Shown here one piece after another: positions 25,964 through 37,200 of a stretch of DNA of 64,000 nucleotides. Positions within the stretch are counted from its first letter, which is position 1, and every line of letters begins with the position of its first letter. Origin of the DNA: Marinifilum sp. D714 (GTDB lineage: Bacteria > Bacteroidota > Bacteroidia > Bacteroidales > Marinifilaceae); the NCBI RefSeq assembly GCF_030851345.1, contig NZ_JALPNU010000020.1, forward strand, positions 1-64,000. The letters run 5' to 3'. The position numbers were made by a program, and so were the translations under genes. A model generated the notes under the pieces. The model made no database searches. It had not been told where the DNA came from and saw nothing but the letters and a program-made list of their open reading frames with translations.

Positions 25964-28405
25964 ATGACAATAGATAAAACCATTCCGCAAAGAGCGGCAA
26001 AGTCGGGAAGTAACTTCGATAAAATCAAGGGACAAGGCCCGGGCATGAATGATAGAATAAAGCAACTAAGAAAAGTAAGTGTTGATACTGAACCATCACT
26101 TTCTATTGAGCGTGCTTTAATTGAAACTGAGTTTTACAAGGAAAATTACGGCAAATACTCAATTCCAGTATTGCGTGCCAAAACTTTCTACGAAATATGT
26201 AAGCACAAAACCATTTACATTGGCGATGGAGAATTGATTGTAGGCGAGCGTGGGCCTTCTCCAAAATCGGTTCCAACTTTTCCTGAGTTAACCTGCCACA
26301 GTGTTGATGACTTGAATGTTTTAAATACTAGAGAATTACAGCGTTACACCATTTCACAGGAAGAAATTGATACTTATGCCAGGGAAGTAATTCCTTATTG
26401 GGAAGGTCGTACCCAACGAGAAAGAATTTTTAATCATGTACCAGAGGAGTGGAAGGCAGCTTACGAGGCAGGTTTGTTCACGGAGTTTATGGAACAGCGT
26501 GCACCAGGCCACACTACTTTAGACGGTAAGATTTATAAAAAGGGATTACTGGAATTTAAGAAAGACATTCAGGAGCATATTGACCGTTTGGATTACATGA
26601 ATGATGATGAAGCTACCGATAAATTAGAGGAGCTTCAGGCAATGGCCATCTCTTGTGATGCGGCAATTCTGTTATCGGAGCGTCATGCAGATATGGCTGA
26701 AGAATTGGCAGCGAAAGAAGAAGACGAAACCAGAAAAGAAGAATTATTGAAAATTGCAGAGGTTTGTCGTTGGGTCCCTGCCAATGCACCAAGAACATTC
26801 TGGGAAGCCATTCAGATGTACTGGTGGATGCACTTGGGAACCATTACAGAATTGAATGGTTGGGATGCCATGAATCCAGGTCATTTCGATCAGCACCTTG
26901 AACCTTTTTACAATAAAGAATCGGCAGAAGGAAAACTAAGCAGAGATGAGGCAAAAGAATTGCTTTCTTGTTTCTGGATTAAGGTGAACAATCAGCCAGC
27001 ACCTCCAAAGGTTGGAATCACAGCTCGCGAAAGTGGAACTTACAACGACTTTACCAACATTAACATTGGTGGTGTAAGAAAAGATGGATCTGACGGGGTA
27101 AGCGAGGTTTCCTATATCATGCTTGACATTATTGAAGACCTGCACATTTTACAGCCTGGTAGTTCCATTCACATTAGTTCTCGTACTCCTGAAAGATTCT
27201 TAAAGGCAGGATGTAACGTAATCCGCCAGGGACATGGCTATCCTTCGGTATTTAATCCGGATGTTTACATCATGGAAATGTTGGGACATGGAAAGACAAT
27301 TGAAGATGCTCGCGAAGGAGGATGTAGCGGATGTATTGAAGTTGGAGCCTTTGGTAAGGAAGCTTACGTTTTGACTGGGTACTTGAATGTTCCAAAAATA
27401 CTCGAGGTAACCTTAAACAATGGAATCGATCCGGTAACTGGAAAGAAAGCAGGTATCGAAACTGGAGATCCAAGAGCTTTTACTTCCTACAATGAGTTGT
27501 ACGAGGCGTTTTTGAAGCAGGTGAATTTTGTTGTCGATCAGAAAATCAGGGTGAGCAATTACATTGACAGAATGTTTGCCAAATATGCACCAGCTCCTTT
27601 GTTGTCTGTATTAACTGATGATTGTATTGCTCGAGGCAGAGATTATTACAATGCTGGTCCGCGTTACAATACCAACTACATTCAGTGTACCGGATTGGGA
27701 ACGGTAACCGATAGTTTATCCACTTTAAAGAAACATGTTTTCGAGGATAAGAATTTCAGTATTGATACCATATTGGATGCGGTTGCAATCAATTTTGAGG
27801 GAGAGGAAGTATTGCGTCAAACCATTTTGAACAATACGCCATTCTTTGGAAATGATGATGATTATGCTGATGATATCGCCTTGAAGGTTTATAATGATTT
27901 GTTTGCAGCAATTGATGGAAAACCAAATACAAAAGGAGAGACTTTCCATTTGAATATGCTTTCGACTACTTGCCACGTTTACTTTGGTAAAGTTATGGGA
28001 GCTACTCCCAATGGACGATTGGCGGGAAAATCCATTTCTGATGGAACTTCGCCTTCGCATGGTTGCGATACTCACGGACCTTCAGCCGTAATCCGATCGC
28101 TTACCAAATTGGATCACACGAAATCAGGCGGAACTTTGTTGAATCAACGTTTCTTGCCAAGTTTGTTGAAGCGTGATGAAGATATTGCCAAATTATCGAA
28201 ATTGATCAGATCCTACTTCTCATTGGGAGGGCATCACATTCAGTTTAATATTGTGGATACAGCAACCTTATTGGCTGCACAAAAAACACCTGAAGATTAT
28301 AAGGATTTACTGGTGAGGATGGCAGGATACAGCGATTACTTCAATGATATGAATGCAGATTTGCAGCAGGAAGTAATCGACAGAACAGAAAATGAATCGT
28401 TTTAA
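25964..28405 (+). CDS. hypD: Trans-4-hydroxy-L-proline dehydratase (glycyl radical enzyme)
   Basis: The 813-aa glycyl radical enzyme dehydrates hydroxyproline to pyrroline-5-carboxylate, which is then reduced to proline. The assignment rests on remembered similarity to the Clostridioides HypD, for example MEQRAPGHTTLDGKIYKKG, WDAMNPGHFDQHL, NNQPAPPKVGIT and FGKEAYVLTGY. The thiyl cysteine is expected at Cys457 (SGCIE) and the radical glycine at Gly788 (RMAGYSDYF). An extra Cys454 sits three residues before it, where I recall Thr in the clostridial enzyme. The first ~27 residues precede the usual family start; Met28 (MNDRIKQLRK) is an alternative start. The next gene, its activase, overlaps by one base. 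Other GRE dehydratase functions cannot be fully excluded. Confidence 0.85.
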   Translation: MTIDKTIPQRAAKSGSNFDKIKGQGPGMNDRIKQLRKVSVDTEPSLSIERALIETEFYKENYGKYSIPVLRAKTFYEICKHKTIYIGDGELIVGERGPSPKSVPTFPELTCHSVDDLNVLNTRELQRYTISQEEIDTYAREVIPYWEGRTQRERIFNHVPEEWKAAYEAGLFTEFMEQRAPGHTTLDGKIYKKGLLEFKKDIQEHIDRLDYMNDDEATDKLEELQAMAISCDAAILLSERHADMAEELAAKEEDETRKEELLKIAEVCRWVPANAPRTFWEAIQMYWWMHLGTITELNGWDAMNPGHFDQHLEPFYNKESAEGKLSRDEAKELLSCFWIKVNNQPAPPKVGITARESGTYNDFTNINIGGVRKDGSDGVSEVSYIMLDIIEDLHILQPGSSIHISSRTPERFLKAGCNVIRQGHGYPSVFNPDVYIMEMLGHGKTIEDAREGGCSGCIEVGAFGKEAYVLTGYLNVPKILEVTLNNGIDPVTGKKAGIETGDPRAFTSYNELYEAFLKQVNFVVDQKIRVSNYIDRMFAKYAPAPLLSVLTDDCIARGRDYYNAGPRYNTNYIQCTGLGTVTDSLSTLKKHVFEDKNFSIDTILDAVAINFEGEEVLRQTILNNTPFFGNDDDYADDIALKVYNDLFAAIDGKPNTKGETFHLNMLSTTCHVYFGKVMGATPNGRLAGKSISDGTSPSHGCDTHGPSAVIRSLTKLDHTKSGGTLLNQRFLPSLLKRDEDIAKLSKLIRSYFSLGGHHIQFNIVDTATLLAAQKTPEDYKDLLVRMAGYSDYFNDMNADLQQEVIDRTENESF

Positions 28406-29313
28406 TGGGTAAAGCATTAATTTTTGATATCAAAAGATATGCAATCAATGACGGACCGGGAATTAGAGTGACAATCTTTTATAAAGGTTGTCCTTTGTCC
28501 TGTGTTTGGTGTCATAATCCTGAAAGCATATCGCCATATGCACAAAAAATGTATACCGAATCGAAATGCATTGGTTCGGTAAAGTGCGTTGAAATTTGTC
28601 CGGAATCGGCATTGGAATTAACGAGGCAAGGCATTGTAACCGACGTTGAAAAGTGTACTTTGTGTGGCAAGTGTGCCATGGTTTGTCCTACCAAGGCCAT
28701 CGAGATGTCTGGGAAAGTATACTCGAGCGATGAGTTGATGAAGATTATCGAAAGGGAAACCATATTCTTTGATCATTCGGAAGGTGGAGTTACTTTTTCG
28801 GGAGGTGAGCCATTGATGCATCACAAAGGTTTGATTGAAATTTTGGACAAATGTGCAGAAAAAGACATTCACAGAGTTGTGGATACCACTTTGTTTGCCA
28901 AATCGGAAGTTGTATTGGAAGTGGCCAAGCGAACCAATTTATTCCTGGTTGACTTTAAAGCTTTCGAGTCGGAAGTACACAGGAAATATACAGGGGTAAA
29001 TAATGAATTGATATTAAAGAATATACAGTTGTTGGCGGAAAATAATGCTGACTTCATTATCAGGGTTCCCTTTATAAAAGGTGTGAATGCTGATGAGGAA
29101 ACAGTTGAGAGAATGGCGGACTTCTTGTCTACAATTCCCTGGAAGCGCAAGGAAGTTAACTTGTTGCCTTATCACGATGTGGGAAAACACAAACATACAA
29201 AATTGGGATCGGAGTATTTGGTGGAAAATATGGAGGTTCCAAGTGAAGATGAATTGGCAAGAGCACAAGAAATATTTGCCGAGTATGGAATTTCAGCAAG
29301 TGTTGGTGGCTAG
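28405..29313 (+). CDS. hypE: Glycyl radical enzyme activating protein (radical SAM)
   Basis: The 302-aa protein cleaves S-adenosylmethionine and abstracts hydrogen from the glycine of its partner HypD. It shows the radical SAM cysteines C29-x3-C33-x2-C36 (GCPLSCVWCHNPE), a ferredoxin-like insert with cysteines 55, 61, 65 and 84, 87, 90, 94, and GGVTFSGGEPLM for SAM binding. Position 58, where a fourth cysteine of the first cluster motif is usual, is Ser (CIGSVKC). The ATG overlaps the hypD stop by one base (taATG), so expression is coupled. The symbol is by analogy with the clostridial pair. Confidence 0.88.
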   Translation: MGKALIFDIKRYAINDGPGIRVTIFYKGCPLSCVWCHNPESISPYAQKMYTESKCIGSVKCVEICPESALELTRQGIVTDVEKCTLCGKCAMVCPTKAIEMSGKVYSSDELMKIIERETIFFDHSEGGVTFSGGEPLMHHKGLIEILDKCAEKDIHRVVDTTLFAKSEVVLEVAKRTNLFLVDFKAFESEVHRKYTGVNNELILKNIQLLAENNADFIIRVPFIKGVNADEETVERMADFLSTIPWKRKEVNLLPYHDVGKHKHTKLGSEYLVENMEVPSEDELARAQEIFAEYGISASVGG

Positions 29314-29338
29314 GAAGTAATAAAATAATATTGGTTTG

Positions 29339-29379
29339 GAGAGCAGTGGTATCATTATGGTATTGCTGCTTTTTTATTT
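29339..29379 (+). terminator. hypD-activase operon terminator
   Basis: GAGCAGTGGTATC and GGTATTGCTGC pair with several G-T pairs, followed by T6. Confidence 0.7.
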
Positions 29380-29412
29380 AGAATCATTTAAAATAAATTC
29401 TATCTTTAATGA

Positions 29413-31542
29413 ATGTTACACCTTAATGAGAGATATAGGTTTATGGTAGCATTGATCGTACTGATTGGCATGTTTCCAATCGAATCTTACTCTCGGAATA
29501 ATAAGAAAGCAATGAAAGTTCAACATACAAACCGATTGGCTCAGGAGAATAGTCCATACTTGTTGCAGCATGCACATAATCCAGTTGATTGGTATCCATG
29601 GGGAGAAGAAGCCTTGCAAAAGGCAAAGAATGAGAATAAAGTAATACAGGTTAGTATTGGTTATGCTGCCTGTCATTGGTGTCATGTAATGGAACGCGAG
29701 AGTTTCGAGAATGAAGAGATTGCTAAAATTATGAACGAATTTTTCGTTTGTATTAAAGTAGATAGAGAGGAGCGACCAGACATTGATAGAATCTACATGG
29801 ATGCTGTGCAATTAATGACGGGTAGTGGTGGTTGGCCACTCAACTGTTTCGCCATGCCTGATGGAAAACCATTTTTTGGAGGAACCTATTTTCGACCAAA
29901 TGATTGGGTAAGAGTACTACAAGGTATTCAAAATGCATGGTTAAGTGAGAAAGATAAAGTTGAAAAAGTAGCTGATCAAATTTCAGAAGGAGTAAGGAGT
30001 AATGAACTGATTGAAGTAAAATCGGAATCCAAAGCATTTGATATAAATGATGTGACATTGGGTTATGAAAATTGGCAAAAGGATTTCGATAAAGTTGAAG
30101 GTGGCAATAATCGCGCCCCTAAATTTCCATTGCCAGGCTCTCTTCAGTTTTTGCTTCGTTATTATCATGCCAGCAAAGATCAATCGGCTTTGGATCATGT
30201 AGTGCTTACATTGGATAAAATGGCGGCAGGAGGAATTTATGATCAAATTGGAGGCGGATTTGCCAGATATTCAGTGGATGCCATTTGGAAAGTCCCTCAT
30301 TTTGAAAAGATGCTATACGATAATGCTCAATTGGTAAGTTTATATGCTGAAGCCTATAGTCTGACGAAAATTAAAGAGTACAAAAGGGTAGTTGAGGAGA
30401 CATTGGATTTTATTGATCGCGAACTGAGTTTGCCAAATGGAGGATTTTATTCTTCTTTGGATGCCGATAGCGAAGGTGTTGAAGGCAAATTCTATGTTTG
30501 GGAAAAATCAGAAATAGAAAGTGTTTTAAAAGAAGATGCCGAATGGTTTTGCGAGTATTTTGGTGTTAGCGAAAAAGCGAATTGGGAAGAAGGAAACATT
30601 TTAATGATTTCGGCCGATAAAAAGGATCTTGCTACGAAATTAGGAATTACGATAGAGCAATTTGATGAGAAAATAAAGAACGCTTCGAATAAATTGCTCT
30701 TAAAGCGTGAAGAAAGAATACGCCCAGGTTTGGATGATAAGGCTTTAACGAGTTGGAATGCATTGATGATTAAAGGATTTGTAGATGCTTACAAGGCTTT
30801 GGGAAAACAAGAATATCTGGAAAGAGCTGAGAAAGCAATACATTTTATTGAAACAAACTTGATGAAAGGAGAAGGCCATTTGCACCGAAATTACAAGGAT
30901 GGAGTTTCGAAAATCAATGCTTTTCTGGACGATTATTCTTTTACCATAGAAGCCTATGTTTCCTTGTATCAGGCCAGTTTTAAAGAAGATTATTTAATTA
31001 AAGCTGATCGATTGAAGAAGGTGGTAATGACACATTTTTCAGACGAAAAATCAGGAATGTTTTTTTATACATCTAATGAGGATCCTGATTTAATAGCGAG
31101 AAAAATGGAACTGCTGGACAATGTAATTCCATCATCAAATTCTTCCATGGCAAAATCTCTTTTCCTGTTGGGAACCTACCTGGAGAAGGAAGCTTACAAG
31201 GAAAGGTCGAAGCAAATGCTTGCCAATGTTTACGAACGAATGTTAAAAGTACCATCCTATCATTTTAATTGGGGACAATTGTTTTTTTACTTGGCTAATT
31301 CAACTTACGAATTGGTGATAATGGGTGATTTAGCAATGGATGAGAAACAAAAAATAGAATCTTTGTTTTTGCCTAATGTGCTTATTTCAGGAAGTTTAAC
31401 CGAGAGTGAGTTGCCTTTGTTGAAAAATCGTTATGTTTCTAAACAAACAACTTTTTATCTTTGCAAAAATAGAACTTGTAAAATTCCCGTTACTAATGTA
31501 AGGGAATTATTGGATCAGTTACAAGAAGAAATATCAGAATAA
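29413..31542 (+). CDS. DUF255 / YyaL-type thioredoxin-fold plus alpha-barrel protein
   Basis: The 709-aa protein belongs to the spermatogenesis-associated protein 20 family. The start of the mature part, [21 protein letters not shown], is followed by WYPWGEEAL, the redox-type motif [20 protein letters not shown] and [10 protein letters not shown]; the rest is an (alpha/alpha) six-hairpin barrel-like domain. Most relatives lack a signal peptide, but this one has a hydrophobic segment ([18 protein letters not shown]), so it may be exported. If the start is instead Met at AMKVQHTN (about residue 35), it would be cytoplasmic. Function of the family is unsettled. It is 18 bases upstream of the M48 gene and probably co-transcribed. 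Confidence 0.9.
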   Translation: MLHLNERYRFMVALIVLIGMFPIESYSRNNKKAMKVQHTNRLAQENSPYLLQHAHNPVDWYPWGEEALQKAKNENKVIQVSIGYAACHWCHVMERESFENEEIAKIMNEFFVCIKVDREERPDIDRIYMDAVQLMTGSGGWPLNCFAMPDGKPFFGGTYFRPNDWVRVLQGIQNAWLSEKDKVEKVADQISEGVRSNELIEVKSESKAFDINDVTLGYENWQKDFDKVEGGNNRAPKFPLPGSLQFLLRYYHASKDQSALDHVVLTLDKMAAGGIYDQIGGGFARYSVDAIWKVPHFEKMLYDNAQLVSLYAEAYSLTKIKEYKRVVEETLDFIDRELSLPNGGFYSSLDADSEGVEGKFYVWEKSEIESVLKEDAEWFCEYFGVSEKANWEEGNILMISADKKDLATKLGITIEQFDEKIKNASNKLLLKREERIRPGLDDKALTSWNALMIKGFVDAYKALGKQEYLERAEKAIHFIETNLMKGEGHLHRNYKDGVSKINAFLDDYSFTIEAYVSLYQASFKEDYLIKADRLKKVVMTHFSDEKSGMFFYTSNEDPDLIARKMELLDNVIPSSNSSMAKSLFLLGTYLEKEAYKERSKQMLANVYERMLKVPSYHFNWGQLFFYLANSTYELVIMGDLAMDEKQKIESLFLPNVLISGSLTESELPLLKNRYVSKQTTFYLCKNRTCKIPVTNVRELLDQLQEEISE

Positions 31543-31560
31543 ACTAAAAACCAAATAATA

Positions 31561-32367
31561 ATGACAAGGAAAACAACCTGTAACGTACTATTAGCAGGAT
31601 TGGTATTTGTATTGGCTGCCTGCGCTACTGTACCAATCACCGGACGTAAACAAATGAATCTTTTCCCTGAGAGTGAAATGATTTCAACAAGTCTTACGCA
31701 ATATGATGCTTTTTTGAAGGAAAATAAACTTTCGAAAGACAAAGCAAAAGTAGCCATGGTTAAATCATGTGGCGATCGTATAGCTAAGGCGGTAGAAGAA
31801 TTTATGAATGCCAATGGAATGGGAGATAGAGTTGCCAATTTTAAATGGGAATTTAATTTGGTAGAAGATGATACGCCAAATGCATGGTGTATGCCTGGAG
31901 GAAAAGTGGTTTTCTATACTGGTATTTTACCATACACTCAAACTGAAACCGGATTGGCAGTTGTTATGGGACACGAAATTGCTCATGCCGTAGCGCGTCA
32001 TGGTAATGAACGCATGAGTCAACAAATGGGAATTCAAGCTTTGGGACAAGGTTTGGCAATAGCTTTAAATGAAAAACCTGCAGAAACACAAAAGATCTGG
32101 ATGACTGCCTTTGGTGTTGGTGCCAATGTTGGTGTAATGCTGCCATTCTCTCGTTCACATGAAAATGAAGCAGATAAAATGGGGCTGATTTTTATGGCAA
32201 TGGCAGGTTACAATCCTGCTGAAGCGGTTGAATTCTGGAAAAGAATGGGCGAAAGTGGTGGACAAAAACCACCGGAGTTCCTTTCAACTCACCCCGCAGA
32301 TGATACTCGAGTGGCAAACCTAAAAGCTTTTCTTCCGGAAGCAATGAAGTATTATAAAAAGAAATAA
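31561..32367 (+). CDS. M48 family metallopeptidase lipoprotein
   Basis: The 268-aa protein has a lipobox (LVFVLAAC, Cys21) and the zinc site HEIAH at 138-142 with the third ligand Glu201 in SRSHENEAD. It resembles the periplasmic M48 lipoproteins related to LoiP/BepA that trim or degrade outer-membrane proteins. It ends before a strong terminator and follows the DUF255 gene closely, suggesting a shared envelope quality-control role (inference). Confidence 0.93.
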   Translation: MTRKTTCNVLLAGLVFVLAACATVPITGRKQMNLFPESEMISTSLTQYDAFLKENKLSKDKAKVAMVKSCGDRIAKAVEEFMNANGMGDRVANFKWEFNLVEDDTPNAWCMPGGKVVFYTGILPYTQTETGLAVVMGHEIAHAVARHGNERMSQQMGIQALGQGLAIALNEKPAETQKIWMTAFGVGANVGVMLPFSRSHENEADKMGLIFMAMAGYNPAEAVEFWKRMGESGGQKPPEFLSTHPADDTRVANLKAFLPEAMKYYKKK

Positions 32368-32401
32368 GAGTCTTGTAAGGACACAAAAATACATTTAGAA
32401 T

Positions 32402-32436
32402 AAACGCAGAGGATTACATTCCTTTGCGTTTTTTAT
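32402..32436 (+). terminator. Terminator after M48 gene
   Basis: AAACGCAGAGGA pairs with TCCTTTGCGTTT around a short loop, followed by T6. Confidence 0.88.
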
Positions 32437-32498
32437 TTATAAAGTTGACTTTACCTATTCTTAGAGTCGTAGTTCAGTTGGAAATAAATAATTTCGAA

Positions 32499-33179
32499 TT
32501 ACTTACGCAATTCTTCCTTGTTTTCCAGATGTTCAGAATTCCAAATTTCTTCAGGAATGCTATCGTCATCTTCCGGCATAATAACTCGTGGTTTTTGAGG
32601 ACCTTCGTTTCGATAAGCCAAAGCATAAGTTAAGCCAGAAATTGCTCCAAACAGGTGTCCTTCCCAGGAAACATCCTTTAAGATTGGAAAGATTCCCCAA
32701 AAAAATCCTCCATAAAGGAAAACCACAACAAAGGAAATGGCTATTAATCGATAGTAATTTCGGAAAATACCACTAAAAAACAGAAAGGAAGCGAATGAGT
32801 ACACCAATCCGCTGGCACCAATATGATAGGCTTCACGAGCACCTATCCAAACCAAAATATTGGTAGTTAGGTAACAAAGAATAAAAATTCGGTATGACAG
32901 AGGTCGATAGAAATAAAATATTCCCCAACTCAGCACAAAAAAAGGTACCGAATTGGCCATTAAATGCTGAAAATCTCCATGTATTAAAGGACTTGTGATA
33001 ATTCCCACTAAACCTTTAACATGTAATGGGAAAACACCCAGTTTTGTAAAATTCAAACCCAATCCCCATTCAAAAATCTTAATTGCCCAAATTAGAATCA
33101 AAAAAGCGAGCGGAAAAATTAAACTGTGTTTCAGTTTTAATTGTTCAAATTCTTTGTTGTATGGTTCAGGTTTTCTCAA
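32499..33179 (-). CDS. Rhomboid intramembrane serine protease
   Basis: The 226-aa protein has six to seven membrane helices. The catalytic dyad is Ser123 in GASG and His175 in EGHLFG; the oxyanion segment HGDFQHLMANS precedes them. It ends with a polar tail (PEEIWNSEHLENKEELRK). Rhomboids cleave membrane proteins within or near the lipid bilayer; the substrate is unknown. The start lies 5 bases after the stop of the FtsE-like gene on the same strand, so both are co-transcribed. Confidence 0.93.
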   Translation of the reverse strand: MRKPEPYNKEFEQLKLKHSLIFPLAFLILIWAIKIFEWGLGLNFTKLGVFPLHVKGLVGIITSPLIHGDFQHLMANSVPFFVLSWGIFYFYRPLSYRIFILCYLTTNILVWIGAREAYHIGASGLVYSFASFLFFSGIFRNYYRLIAISFVVVFLYGGFFWGIFPILKDVSWEGHLFGAISGLTYALAYRNEGPQKPRVIMPEDDDSIPEEIWNSEHLENKEELRK

Positions 33180-33184
33180 ATAAT

Positions 33185-33910
33185 CTACTGGTTGATTTCA
33201 CTTTCATTGTTAGCAGATTCCGGAATAAATTCAGGAGCTGATTTGTCCACCAATTTGCCATCGATACACTCAACGGTTCTGGCTGGGAATTTTTTTAGCA
33301 AATCGTGTTGGTGTGTGGCCATGATTACAGTTCGTCCGTTCCTGCTAATGTCCATCATTAATTGAGCCAGTTCATCCGAAGTTTCAGGATCTAAATTACC
33401 AGTAGGTTCATCAGCCAGAATAATATCAGGAGAATTAAGTAGGGCGCGAGCAATTACAACACGCTGTTGTTCACCACCCGATAGCTCATGTGGCATTTTG
33501 TAACCTTTGTTGCCCATGTGAACCTTTTCCAGAACCTCTACAATTCTGTTTTCGATTTCTTTTTTGTTTTTCCAACCCGTTGCTTTTAAAACAAACTCCA
33601 GATTCTCTTTCACCGATCGGTCGGTTAACAATTGAAAATCCTGAAATACAATTCCAATTTTTCTGCGTAAGAATGGAACCTGCTTGCGCTTGATAATTGG
33701 CAGATAGTATCCGGCAACCGATCCACCACCTTCTGTTAAAGGCAAATCTGCATATAAAGTTTTTAGTAGACTCGATTTTCCACTTCCAACTTTACCAATC
33801 AAATAGACAAATTCGTTTTTTTCGATTTTCAGATTTACATCGGTAAGAATAATGTTATCCGCTTGACGGATAGTCGCATTTTTTAATTCTATTATTGCAG
33901 ATTCTGACAT
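33185..33910 (-). CDS. ftsE: FtsE-like ABC ATPase
   Basis: The 241-aa ATPase has Walker [14 protein letters not shown]-loop FQDFQLL, signature [16 protein letters not shown] and Walker [13 protein letters not shown] with the switch histidine in MATHQHDLL. This is the FtsE/LolD subgroup; FtsE with FtsX couples septum peptidoglycan hydrolysis to division. FtsX is not in the window, as is usual in Bacteroidota where ftsX is elsewhere, so the partner is inferred. The rhomboid gene follows in the same operon. Confidence 0.85.
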   Translation of the reverse strand: MSESAIIELKNATIRQADNIILTDVNLKIEKNEFVYLIGKVGSGKSSLLKTLYADLPLTEGGGSVAGYYLPIIKRKQVPFLRRKIGIVFQDFQLLTDRSVKENLEFVLKATGWKNKKEIENRIVEVLEKVHMGNKGYKMPHELSGGEQQRVVIARALLNSPDIILADEPTGNLDPETSDELAQLMMDISRNGRTVIMATHQHDLLKKFPARTVECIDGKLVDKSAPEFIPESANNESEINQ

Positions 33911-34280
33911 GTGTGTTCGTTTTACGAGTTGTAATACAGATCGTATTTAATCCCGATAATTATCGGGAGATCGATAACTTCATTTTGTTTGTTATTGATT
34001 TTTAAATATCTACCGGCATTATACTTCAATCATTTTGATATGTAAATGGTATAATAAATACGTCGATTTACAAATCTAAAAAATTATTTCTCGTATCACT
34101 TTTTTCTTCATCATTAATTCTTAACAAAAGAGACAATTTTTCTGAAGAAGCTTCGTTTGAAAGTACTGTAAAGAAGTATATTATTTTTACCTTTAAGGCT
34201 GGTTTTAAAAATTACGAAATACTGTAAGTATAGTACTTTCGGAATCATTAATTCACTCAATAATACCTACACACAAAAGC
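33911..34280. other. Intergenic region between ftsE and the TPR gene
   Basis: 370 bases between divergent genes. It holds the 18-bp palindrome and a weak inverted repeat (GAAAGTACTGTA at 34159-34170 and TATAGTACTTTC at 34229-34240, one mismatch). No exact TAnnTTTG promoter was found for the TPR gene. Confidence 0.5.
33951..33968. repeat. 18-bp perfect palindrome, copy 1
   Basis: TCCCGATAATTATCGGGA is perfectly self-complementary and identical to the copy at 51435-51452. It lies 41 bases upstream of the ftsE start, without a T-run, so it is a repeat rather than a terminator. Confidence 0.8.
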
Positions 34281-37200
34281 ATGAGAAGCAGATATTTATT
34301 ATGGATATTTTTGTCGCTACTTTTGATAAGTATCGGCAATTCATCGCAAGCTCAAAAATCTTTAAATCATTATTCCGATGCTCAAATTTGGCAATCGGCC
34401 AATGAAAAGTTTCAAAACAAGAATTTTGGAGCTGCTCGCAAAGAGTTTCAAGAGTTTATAAATAGAAGTAGTACTGAATTTTCCGATAAAAGATCTCAAG
34501 CAGAGTTCTTCAAGGCACTTTGCTCTATAGAATTGTTTCGACCAGGTGCAGAAGAGGAGATGAAAGCTTTTATTAGAAATTACCCGGAGAGCAATAAAAT
34601 TCAATTGGCCTATTTTCAATTAGGGCGCCAGCAATATCGCAACAAAAAATACAAGGCAGCTCTGTTGTGGTTCAAGCAGGTGGATCCGTATTTGTTGAAA
34701 AATGATGATTTAACTGAATACCGATTCAAGATTGCTTATTCGTATTTCCGAAAAGCGGATTATGAGAATGCCAGAAAGAATTTTTACGAGATTATTGAGG
34801 TATCGGGTGATTACAATGCTCCGGCAAATTACTACTATTCGCATATTGCTTATTTAAATAAGAATTACCAAACCGCTTTAAGCGGATTTGAAAAGTTGGA
34901 GTCCAATAGAACTTTTGCTCCAATTGTACCTTATTACATTTGCCAGATTTACTTTTTGCAAGAACGATATCAGGATCTTTTAAATTATGCACCTAAATAC
35001 TTGGATGATGCAAGTGTGAAGCGACAAGATGAAATTGCCAAAATGATTGGTTTGGCTTATTATCAGGAAAAGGAATATGCCAAAGCCATACCATATCTTG
35101 AAAAAGGAAAGAAGAGCTTGGTTCGCGAGGAAAAATTTGCTTACGGATATTGTCTTTACAAGCAAAAAAGATATGAAGATGCCATTCCACAGTTCGAAAA
35201 AGTGGGAGGTGAAGATGATGAAATGCTTCAGGTGGCGACTTTCTGTTTGGCAGATTCTTACTTAAAATCGGGAAATAAAAATGGAGCTAAAGCGGCATTT
35301 GCCAGTGCAGCAAGAATGGATTTCGATAAGAATATGCAGCAAGATGCTTTATTTAACTATGCCAAGCTAACTTACGAACTATCCTATTCTCCTTTTAACG
35401 AAACCATTAAGGCCTTCGATGAATATTTGCAAAAATATCCTGATTCGGATCGAAATGATGAGGCTTACGATTATTTGGTGAAGGTGTATATGACCACCAG
35501 AAATTATTCGGATGCCATTGCTTCCATGGATAAAATCAGGAACAAAACGCCTGAAATTGAGAAGGCGTATCAGCGTGTTTCTTTCCTTCGTGGATTAGAG
35601 TTAATGAAACAACTGAAGTACGAAGAAGCCATTCAGGCTTTCGATTTGTCTTGGAAATACCGCATGTACAACTCGAATATTTCAGCCGAGAGATTATATT
35701 GGAAAGCGGAAGCGAATTATCGTTTGGGCAATTTGAAAGAGGCAATTACGCAGTTTAAAACTTTCTTGGTTTCGCCAGGATCGGGAACTTCTGAATATTT
35801 TGGACAAGCTTATTACAATATTGCTTATGCCAATTTCGATTTGGATAAATATGATGAGGCATCGGATTGGTTCAGAAAGTTTGTAAATCAGGCCAACGAA
35901 AAGGACGAGTTTGTTTCGGATGCCTACAATCGTATTGGTGATTGTTTCTTTTTGAATAGAGAATACAATAAAGCAGCTGAATTTTATGCAAAAGCAGCTG
36001 CTACATCAGGTTGGGATGCAGATTATGCCTTGTATCAACAAGCTTTTTGTATGGGATTGTTAAATCAACCGAACGAAAAAGCCAGATTGCTTGAACAAGT
36101 GAAAACGAAATACCCAACATCACAATATTCTGATGATGCATTGTATGAGTTGGCAAGAGCTAAAGTGAAGATGAATGAGCAACGTGAAGCTGCCGGTTTA
36201 TATCAAGAATTGGTTAAAAATCACTCCAATAGTAGTTTTGCTGCAAAATCATTGGTGCAATTGGGTTTAATGAATTACAATCTCAAAGAATATGAAAAAG
36301 CCATTTTAAATTATAAAGCAGTAATTACTGAATATCCGCAAAGTCAAGAAAAGAAAAGTGCATTAATTGGTCTTAAGAACGTATATGTCGATTTAAATAA
36401 AGTAAATGAATATTTTGCATTTGTTGAATCGGTAGGCAATGGTTCAATGGTAAGGAGCTCAGAGAAGGATTCATTAACCTATATTTCTGCAGAAAGACTA
36501 TATATGTCAGGTGAGACAGAGCAAGGAATTAGAGCTTTTGAGAATTACCTTTCTACTTTCCCATCAGGAATGTTCAGGTTGAATGCTCAATATTACAAGG
36601 CTGATGCTGCTTTGAATAGTCAGGATTATGAAAGTGCTCTAGTTGGATTTGAAGAGGTTATTAACCAGCCAGATAATTTATTTACGGAAAAAGCTTTATT
36701 GGCGGCTTCTCAATTAAATTTTAAAAATAGAAGTTTTGATAGATCTAAAAATCAATATCAGCGATTAATAAAAACTGCAGAGATTCCGGAAAATATTAAT
36801 GTTGCTAAGGTTGGCTATTTGCGATCGGTATATGGTTTGAGTGAATTTGATCAAGTGATTTTGGCTGCTAAAGATGTTCTTGAAATGCCAAAAGTACAAG
36901 AGGAAATGATTCGTGAGGCTACATTTAAAAGAGCAAAAGCATATTTGAGTTTAGATAAGAAAACAGATGCTTTAAAGGATCTGAAGATATTATCAAAGGA
37001 AGTTCAAAGTGTGGAAGGTGCAGAGGCTAAATTCAGAATTGCTGAAGTATATTATGCGCAAAACAAATGGGATGAAGCCGAGAAAGAGATTAACAACTTT
37101 ATTGAAATGAACTCGCCGCATCATTATTGGTTGGCGGAAAGTTTCTTGTTGCTTTCGGATGTGTTTCTAAAAAAGAATGATGAGTTCCAGGCCAAATATA

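Noticed and set aside
34159-34240. Inverted repeat in front of the TPR gene as a regulator site
   Set aside because: Arms are 12 bases with a mismatch and 58 bases apart; too weak to call.
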